Shown in pieces: positions 57,351 through 64,000 of a stretch of DNA of 64,000 bases. The position numbers were made by a program, and so were the translations under genes. The DNA is taken from NCBI GenBank assembly GCA_949130495.1, contig OX422208.1:645070023-645134022 (forward strand). The letters run 5' to 3'. Numbering within the stretch: the stretch's first letter is position 1; each line of letters begins with the position of its first letter. The notes beneath the pieces are model-generated. The model ran no database searches, was not told where the DNA came from, and saw nothing but the letters and a program-made list of their open reading frames with translations. This stretch comes from Sambucus nigra. Taxonomy: Eukaryota > Streptophyta > Magnoliopsida > Dipsacales > Adoxaceae.

Positions 57351-58277
57351 TGTGACACCCCGCCTAATGAAATACCGAGTGATCAGTCCTTTATTAAATT
57401 TAAAACAGAATATCCAGTTGGATCAGTCTTAGCATCAGTGTCGAAAACTTTTTATTAATTACTATTCACCTAATATTTAAAAAAGTTCGATGCCAAATTT
57501 TATCTTTTTATATAACATGCAAGTAATTTAAAGGATTAACTAAACATTCACCATCCAATAACAATATCATATGAATTAAAACGATGTAATGAAATAAACT
57601 GAGTATGGAGTAAACACTTTCAGTATAAATCATAAATACAATAATCTGAAATGAAGTAAATCCCAAAACTAAAATATAAATGAATGTCTGAAACCACAAT
57701 CTCTAAATAAGAATGGGCAACATGCCCTGACTAGAAGAAATAACTCTGAATGAATCAAGGATAAATATTGAGGCGTCTAATACCGAGGTCCTATAACTTC
57801 CGCAACAGCTACAGCATGTCAACTGAATGGAACTCATATACTTGGCGTCCCTGTGGCTGCGCACCTAAAAATATTTTACAAAAAAATGGATTTGAAAGAA
57901 AACGGGCCAGAGCTCGAGTTGAAAACAGTTTTAAAACAAGTATTTAAATGCATAAATACCAGATAATTATATACATATTAGTCACGTGCACTCACTTGAG
58001 ATTCTCACCCCTCAACTATTGTGCACACCTAACGTACAACTATTACCCTTCCTAGTTACGTTACCCCACCTAACTAGATTTTAACAGTCTCCATCTATGC
58101 CAACTAACCTATTATGCCCACCCGTATAATATAACTATACATTATGTAGTTCCTCATATTTTGTTAATTGATTCCAAGTATCTCATTAATCTATTAAGTT
58201 CTTACACACTTAATATATACTGGCATCATCATTCTGTTCCACTAATCAATACAGTAGAATAAACACAGTGTGTGTGA

Positions 58278-58326
<49 letters not shown>

Positions 58327-58341
<15 letters not shown>

Positions 58342-58730
58342 CAGATCAAGTGAGGTCTCCCAGTTTGAGGACCCTGAATGAGGTCCAGTTTTTAAAAATA
58401 GTAAAAAAATATTTTAGAGCTGATTTTTTTCTATGATTTTTAAATATTTCAGTAGGACCATAAAAAAATAATCAGCTCAAAATGAATTTTTTTACTATTT
58501 AAAAAAATCAATAAAACTTTATCAGTTTTTAACAGCTTAAAAACTGACACAGTTTAACCAATTTTTTTAAAATAGCAAAAAAAATCATTTTGAGCTGATT
58601 ATTTTTTAATGGTCCTATTGAAATGTTTAAAAACCATGAAAAAAAAATCATCCAAAAAATATTTTTTTTACTATTTTAAAAAAATGAACCTCACTTAGGA
58701 TCCCCAAACTAGGACCTCACTTGATCCTTT

Positions 58731-58733
<3 letters not shown>
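58327..58733. mobile_element. Foldback MITE, about 400 bp
   Basis: The two halves are inverted repeats of about 170 bp: GATCAAGTGAGGTC at left (58344) and GACCTCACTTGATC at right (58713), then GGTCC, AAAATAGTAAAAAAAATATT and AATAATCAGCTCAAAATGA in mirrored order. Only a short centre is unpaired. It is flanked by TA repeats on both sides, so TA insertion is likely. Absent from the other LTR of the same element. Non-coding. Confidence 0.88.

Positions 58734-58780
<47 letters not shown>
58734..58780. repeat. (TA)n microsatellite
   Basis: About 23 TA units directly right of the MITE. Confidence 0.95.
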
Positions 58781-58783
<3 letters not shown>

Positions 58784-60795
58784 ACTATTATAATATATAC
58801 TAATATCGCACCCCATATATGCGAAACTAACGGTGTGTACATACTCTGCTATCAAGTCCCGGTACCTCACGTACATAATAAGGACCATTGATTCCGAATC
58901 TATCAAGAATCGTAATAAAACAAATCACACACAAACCGTAGGCAAACATGGACCACGATGTAATGGGTCACGCACATACCTACGCACCCATATAACCCAA
59001 GCTTATCCACTCACAAGTCCTCCTTAGATCCTATGCTCTGAGGTACCAATTTGTAATCCCCCCTGAAGGGCTCCTCAAGACAAGACTGTCCCCTTCAAGA
59101 CCTCCCTACGATAGCAAGTATGGTAGGTATGTCATACACATAAAAATTCTTACAATAGGTATTTACACAACCTAAGTATTTATACGTTCAATATTGGTAT
59201 ACACACATCCCATATTACAACTCTCATATGTTGTATTTATAACTCGTATATCATACATAAATTTAATTAACGCCATAACTCTCGTCATATAGATTCAAGT
59301 ACCTTTCCCTATCCCAAAGGTTTACGAAGTCACCCGATTATTCCTTAGGTTAATTCAGTACTATAGTGTCCCCTTACTACTGGTATTAACCATAAGTCAT
59401 CATTTATCTGAATTAAACCCCAATCCATAAAATTTCCAATCGTAACGCATCCGACAAAACTCGTAAATCTCCCCATTCATCCCATACATAATGATACTTT
59501 TCGGGCCTTAATTATAACCATACCGACCTTCCCTAAGTCCCATTATATTCAATTAATCAATATTGAGGGGTCTTAAAAGTTGGGGTTGCATCAAAACTAA
59601 AGAGAAAAATAAGTCATAAATTTCAAGGGAGTCGATCGATCGACATTTTTGGGTCGATCGATCGATCGAACATGTATCAACTTGTTTTTTCTGCAAATTA
59701 AGGTTACGAGTTTCTTCAACCAAAAATCTCTAAAACCTTCTTAATTCATTCCCAAACTCCAAAACGAAGGTGCTAAACATTAAATTAACACATATAGACA
59801 ACTTCTAACGTACAAGGATCATTTAAACATCAAGATTCATTAATGTTTCAATTGAATTCCATTTTAACTCCAAAACCCCTAGTTTATGGCTTTTCTTCAC
59901 GAACATGATCAAAACTATGAATCCTATACATAACGATTCCCATAATGTAATAAATTTTATTTATCCATAAAAGTAATTCAATCATAATCATGAATCCTAC
60001 CCAGAATATGATTTAGTCCAAAATTTGTCCCCTGCATGCATGAAATTTAATTCTTAATCATATTCTACTAACATGGATAATTTATCTAACTGAATTTAAG
60101 CAAGAACAATACTTGTCTTATAATAGTAGGTCTGATCCTTTGATGATGAAGGGTATGGCTACGTTCCTCGTCTTCCGATCTACACTACGGTGGCATTAAT
60201 TGTGAAAGATGTGCAACTATGGGTGGTTTTTGGCTCGGGATCTCTTCTCCTTCCGCTTCCAATTGCCTCTATTATTTTTGTGTTTGATAACCTTAAAATA
60301 CCTAACCCTAACAGCTGATATAGACTTAGGAAATTCGCGAGTTTAATTACTCCAAAAAATAAAATGTCTAAAATACCCTCTCGGGGTGTCGGTTTGGCTT
60401 AAAAATATCCCGGGACCCAAATTAAACTCCCGGGTAGACTTGTCAGCCTATCTCGACCCTTTCGGACACTTTGGCGCACTCGAAATGACCATATGGGTGA
60501 CTTTTGAATAAAATATTTTTATTCCATTAAATTTAATCCCGACACGTCTGACACGCGCGTCCCGTTCTTAATTACCGTAAATATCGTATTATTCGCTCGT
60601 GATAATTTATTCATAATTACATATTACTTTACTCTCTAAGTAATATTCAATATAATTCATATCAATATATACTAACTCTCGTCGCGCTAGTAATTATCTA
60701 ATTAAATCCGGATTAATTATAAATAAAATTTTCCATTTTTTTAGTCAATTAATTCCATAATTAAAATCATTAAAAATACAGGGTATTACATGCGT

Positions 60796-60929
60796 GTCAT
60801 GAAGCAAGTACCTGAAAAACATACAAATGGAAAATGAATAAATTTTTGAATAATAAGTGTATTATAAACCTTAGTTGCTTCACAAGCATTCAAGTGCATA
60901 ATAAAATCCGCAATAATAAAAGAACAAAC
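60796..60929. other. AT-rich spacer right of chromovirus C
   Basis: No feature recognised. It may be intron if the neighbouring exon candidate is real. Confidence 0.35.
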
Positions 60930-61049
60930 CTGATCGGTGAAAAAGGGCTCGCTAACATCACTATTAAGAGCAACCTCATCTTTTTTGTCTTCATTTATTT
61001 CAACCATTACATCGTCATAAAGCTATGAGTTGAACTCTATCCATGGATC
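60930..61049 (-). pseudogene. Possible exon of an unknown gene
   Basis: On the minus strand a 120-bp stretch is bounded by TTTTTCAG on the upstream side and CAG then GTTTGT on the downstream side, good splice-site patterns. It codes for 40 residues with one stop (DPWIEFNS, stop, LYDDVMVEINEDKKDEVALN, SDVSEPFFTDQ). I do not recognise the protein. The stop argues for a pseudogene fragment, and chance cannot be excluded. Confidence 0.2.
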
Positions 61050-62124
61050 CTGAAAAATATTAACATTTGATTACATTAATAAATTCATATAATGACGATA
61101 AATAAAAAAATGGGCAATTTACAATTAGGGCCCTTGTTGACAATTTTTAAACATTTTAGAACAATTTATTATTAGGTCCATTTATTATACTACTAGCATG
61201 GACTTCTACAAGAAGAGAATTAGTGGACCTCAGTATTTAAAATTTGTCAAAATTCCTTTAGTGTTTTTTTTTTGCGAGGAACCTAAAAGTACTTTTCCCT
61301 AAAAAAATAGGAATAAAGCATACAAGAATATAGTAAAACAAGAATACAATAAATATTACAATTACAAGTCGTCCGGGATGAAGACAACGAACGAAAGAGT
61401 TGGAACTCGGGATGCAAACGACAAATGGTTATAAAATCATTAGACATATAAATGCCGAATTAAAACTTGTGTAAAATTGATAAGCGTTGTTGGTATAAGT
61501 TATACGAATAACCTTAAAAGAGATTTGGGTCCCATGACACAATTTATAAGTTACATATTCGGGGTTTTGATGGCGAATGGTATAACTTATATAAAAACAA
61601 AAAAATAATTCGACAATGCAATAGATAACCATTCGGGGCAAAGGTGCCGAGTAGGAACTTATTATATAGAAAATAATAAAGTTGATTCGGTATCGAGATA
61701 CCGAAAAGTTCCATCGTTGTCGGTATACCGAATGCAACTGTACTTGTTTTATCGCCATTTTTGGGGAGCTAATTTTACATTAACCAAACAACATACTAAG
61801 TACAAAAAACTTGTAATACCTCTTGTTGTACTTTATGTTTTGATGAGATGTTGAACCCCCTAACCACAAGCATTTATATTGATATTTTGATCACTTTTTT
61901 TTATAGTTTATATGAGTCGATATGCTTTAAAATAATACTAAAATAATCATAAAATTGTCTACTACCACTATAAATGACAAACTAATATTTTTTTCAAGTT
62001 TGATTTGTGTTTATGAAGTGTGGGTTTTCACCGAGCAAGGATGTTCACAATTAGGAGAGCTAAAGGGTTTGTGTAAAAATGAGAGTGGATACATTGATTT
62101 GTTTGAAAAAAATATTATATATAA
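61050..62124. other. Unassigned DNA left of the Helitron
   Basis: A 109-codon minus-strand frame (61429-61758) has no recognisable domain. The region repeats short ATTCGGTAT/ATACCGAAT words near 61680-61735 that look like a decayed palindrome. Confidence 0.35.
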
Positions 62125-62137
62125 CTAGGTGTAAACC

Positions 62138-62150
62138 CGCGCGATGCGCG
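62138..62150 (-). terminator. Helitron 3' terminal hairpin
   Basis: A perfect 5-bp GC stem with a 3-base loop, nine bases before CTAG. In rolling-circle models this hairpin signals the end of strand transfer. Confidence 0.82.
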
Positions 62151-62559
62151 ACCTAGACTATCTTATAAATAATTAATTTAAAAGTGAAGAAAATTATGAT
62201 ACTAACTCGAGGGATGTGTAGTATGTGAAGTTGTTTACATAAAACAACCATTATTGAATAATTATTTCAAAAAATATAATTATATAATCTTTGGGGTTAT
62301 ACTAAAGCTTAAAATGTATTTACATTGAAATTTTAATAAAAACTATTATGTACATCTTTATATATGATGCTTTAATTGACATGGAAGTATAATGCAAAGA
62401 CTTAGAAGAGGAAGAAAAATTGAGTAAAAAGCAAAAAAAGCTAAAATAATAGTAAAATTAATATAAATAAGGAACAAGAGTTTTCACGATCCTCTACTGA
62501 TCGGACATGGTAGCATCCCTATGCCATTTTCGTTATGCGAGTTCATAAATCATATTATC

Positions 62560-63639
62560 CCGCTCTTCCACACAAAGCATTGCGACATAGGACATGTGCA
62601 TCACCTCGTGGAGTGGAACGATGGGGAGCCTGGAGTCGAGAATTTTAAGCACTCATTCCTTGTTACCATCCGCCAGTTTTCTCCCCCATTGGACAATGTC
62701 AACACCGTCACCAAACTCCCCAACCGATTTCCTCCCCGTACCAGTTCTAAGAGAACTACACCAAAGATGTAGACATCACGTTTCTCATCAACCTTGAGCG
62801 TGTACGCATATTCTACAAATACAAAAAATAAAAAAATAAAAAAAATAAAAACAACATTTCATTTCAGTTAATAATAAAATTAATTAAATCGAAAGTCTTA
62901 TAAACTCTCTTTTGTCTCAAACTAAGTTGCTCTCTTTGTTTTCAGAGATATCCACTTAATAGTTACTCGCTGACTCATATTTTGAAAATCAATGTAAAAA
63001 AAGTAAAGATGACGAGAGACTTTTATTCTTGACAGAAATAAGTATACTTAGAAGAAGGTAAGTACTAACACTCAACTACAACAATAACAGAGTTGTTTAG
63101 AATTCCTTTTCAATATTTGACCCTATTCATGATTAAGAAAACCGTCATTTAGTAAATTCAGTCAAAGCCCAAAAGAATCTTGTTATTATAAAGTTATTAA
63201 TCTTTTATGAGTACCCTGATATATGAAAGAGACTGATTGTTACTATCAAACTTACTTCCAAAGACAAAACACACACCACATCTTCTTAATGGAATACACA
63301 AGTCAATATAAACCAGAAAGCAAAAGAAATAATAGTAAGATTTTAACACATAACTAAATAATGATTAATGATAGAAAATATCTGTTTCTAAATTTCATGT
63401 TCACCAACTCAAATTGCTGTTAATAAATAATTTATGTGAAATATACCTGGAGCAATATATCCATAAGAACCAACAATATCAGATGTGCCCGAATCTTGCA
63501 AGAACTTAGCTAGACCAAAATGAGCAACATGAGCTTCAAAATTAGAGTCCAAAAGGATATTGTTAGATTTCACATCTCGATGAAGGATTAACGGTGAGCA
63601 ATCGTGATGCAGATAACACAACCCCTTCGCCAACTCCAT
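62560..63639 (-). pseudogene. Captured CLAVATA1/BAM-class LRR receptor kinase fragment
   Basis: Exon 1 (63639 to 63447): [62 protein letters not shown]. Intron 62813-63446 (GTATAT...TTGTAG). Exon 2 (62812 to about 62560): [24 protein letters not shown], then VDIVQW and, after a [12 protein letters not shown] and [18 protein letters not shown]. These words and the intron position between YGYIAP and EYAY match BAM1/CLV1-type kinases. The fragment covers roughly the catalytic loop to the start of the last lobe. The N-lobe, ATP site, LRRs and membrane span are absent. The DFG motif is HFG (metal-binding Asp lost), a few residues are missing before GSYGYIAP, and exon 2 has a frameshift near 62700 and a stop near 62650. 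It cannot encode an active kinase but could give antisense or small RNA against the parent gene. Confidence 0.88.
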
Positions 63640-63972
63640 GGGAAAAAAACGGAGATAAAATGAATTCTTCATTTAAATTAATGAAGAAAGACAACAGGGA
63701 TATTGGAAACTGAAGAGAGAGAAAGTGCAGTCAAAGAGACTTGTACCAGGAGAGGAGAAATATATTGAAGGAAATAGGAAAGGACGGGCAAAAAAAAGAT
63801 CTTTTGAAGATGAAAGGACCGAAAAAATTATAAATGTAAAAAGATGTGAACTCAAGGTCGAGAAAGAGAGGGGTCGAAGGTAATGAAAATCAGTAAGGAG
63901 AAATGACACGCAGATAGACTAGTTGAAGATGAGACATAACTTTTATAAAGCATTTTAGAGTATTAATATAGA

Positions 63973-64000
63973 TATGGTGACAATAACAAAAACTTATTTT
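63973..64000. other. Flank right of the Helitron
   Basis: Too short to interpret. The first base on the minus strand is the A of the A^T insertion site. Confidence 0.4.

Larger units (their letters stand above)
49598..60790 (-). mobile_element. Full-length Tekay/Del-type chromovirus C, 11.2 kb
   Basis: LTRs 49598-52531 (2934 bp) and 57351-60790 (3440 bp, longer mainly because of a MITE and microsatellite growth). Each starts TGTGACA and ends TATTACA on the plus strand, that is TGTAATAC...TGTCACA in element direction. Flanks CGCGT and TGCGT (49593-49597, 60791-60795) fit a 5-bp duplication with one CG to TG change. The primer site lies at 57332-57350 and the purine tract at 52532-52545. Gene order on the minus strand: gag, protease, reverse transcriptase, RNase H, integrase, chromodomain-like tail. 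Many stops show it is dead. LTRs differ by several percent by eye. Confidence 0.92.
57351..60790 (-). repeat. 5' LTR of chromovirus C
   Basis: Partner of 49598-52531. Carries an expanded TG/TA microsatellite (58268-58326), a MITE (58327-58733) and a second TA run (58734-58780) at the place where the partner has only (TG)n. TCGATCGATCGA blocks recur at 59632-59668. Confidence 0.92.
62125..63972 (-). mobile_element. Non-autonomous Helitron, 1848 bp, carrying kinase exons
   Basis: On the minus strand the element starts TCTATATTAATACTCTAAAA (63972) after a flanking A. It ends with hairpin CGCGC-ATC-GCGCG (62138-62150), nine bases, then CTAG (62125-62128), followed by T. A TC start, CTAG end, a hairpin about ten bases before the end, no terminal inverted repeats and insertion at A^T are the full set of Helitron signatures. 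No Rep/helicase gene is present, so it depends on an autonomous Helitron. It contains two exons and one intron of a receptor-like kinase gene in the same orientation. Both ends lie within the window; the right flank is only 28 bases. Confidence 0.85.

Noticed and set aside
62521..62797. Plus-strand frames of 67-83 codons
   Set aside because: Antisense to exon 2 of the captured kinase, which explains the open reading.
62125..63972. A functional receptor kinase gene at the right edge
   Set aside because: The DFG Asp is lost, a frameshift and a stop lie in exon 2, and the N-lobe and ectodomain are absent; the Helitron ends enclose it.

Overview
The window is repeat-dense, AT-rich nuclear DNA of a flowering plant, most likely a eudicot (a weak inference). 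The evidence is the set of elements it holds: Ty3/gypsy Tekay-type chromoviruses, Tat/Ogre and Athila-like elements, a Sirevirus-like Ty1/copia element, an Ac-type hAT transposon, a Helitron, MITEs, a TRIM and long TA/TG arrays. I found no host gene that looks intact, no tRNA or rRNA gene, and nothing bacterial or CRISPR-like. Most coding sequence belongs to transposons and is broken. The only long clean frame is a 363-codon ORF inside a non-autonomous Athila-like element.

Layout. 1-7.2 kb: mostly unrecognised sequence with a PIF/Harbinger-like scrap, a complete TRIM (1973-3309), a possible Helitron end (4579) and a copia LTR remnant. 7.2-8.3 kb: a degraded copia gag. 8.4-22.2 kb: a decayed plus-strand Tat/Ogre element (LTR with a 4-copy ~167-bp tandem array, PBS at 10531, reverse transcriptase, then RNase H). 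It is split by a 7.4-kb minus-strand Sirevirus-like element (14360-21726) with a perfect GATTC target duplication, gag but no pol. 22.2-28.9 kb: AT arrays, a 39-bp tandem array, small foldback elements and hairpins. 28.9-30.5 kb: a minus-strand Tat LTR junction and unassigned DNA. 30.5-39.3 kb: a broken minus-strand chromovirus (A), split by a non-autonomous Athila-like element (33019-38911, CTTCC duplication). 39.3-49.4 kb: a plus-strand chromovirus (B) without its 5' end, whose 3' LTR carries a 3.8-kb hAT element (45117-48953, CATACACT duplication). 49.6-60.8 kb: a full-length minus-strand chromovirus (C), one LTR of which carries a foldback MITE. 62.1-64.0 kb: a minus-strand Helitron (62125-63972) carrying two exons of a CLAVATA1/BAM-class receptor-kinase gene.

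How the parts relate. This is a nest of insertions and not a set of cooperating genes. The target duplications give a relative order: Tat before the Sirevirus-like element, chromovirus A before the Athila-like element, chromovirus B before hAT, chromovirus C before the MITE. The two non-autonomous LTR elements (with gag only, or with one unknown ORF) would need enzymes supplied in trans. The strongest candidates for something not yet described are the Athila-like element with its own ORF and a divergent patch between otherwise near-identical LTRs, and the Helitron with the captured kinase exons. All family assignments come from reading motifs by eye. No database search was run, and boundaries without a target duplication are approximate.
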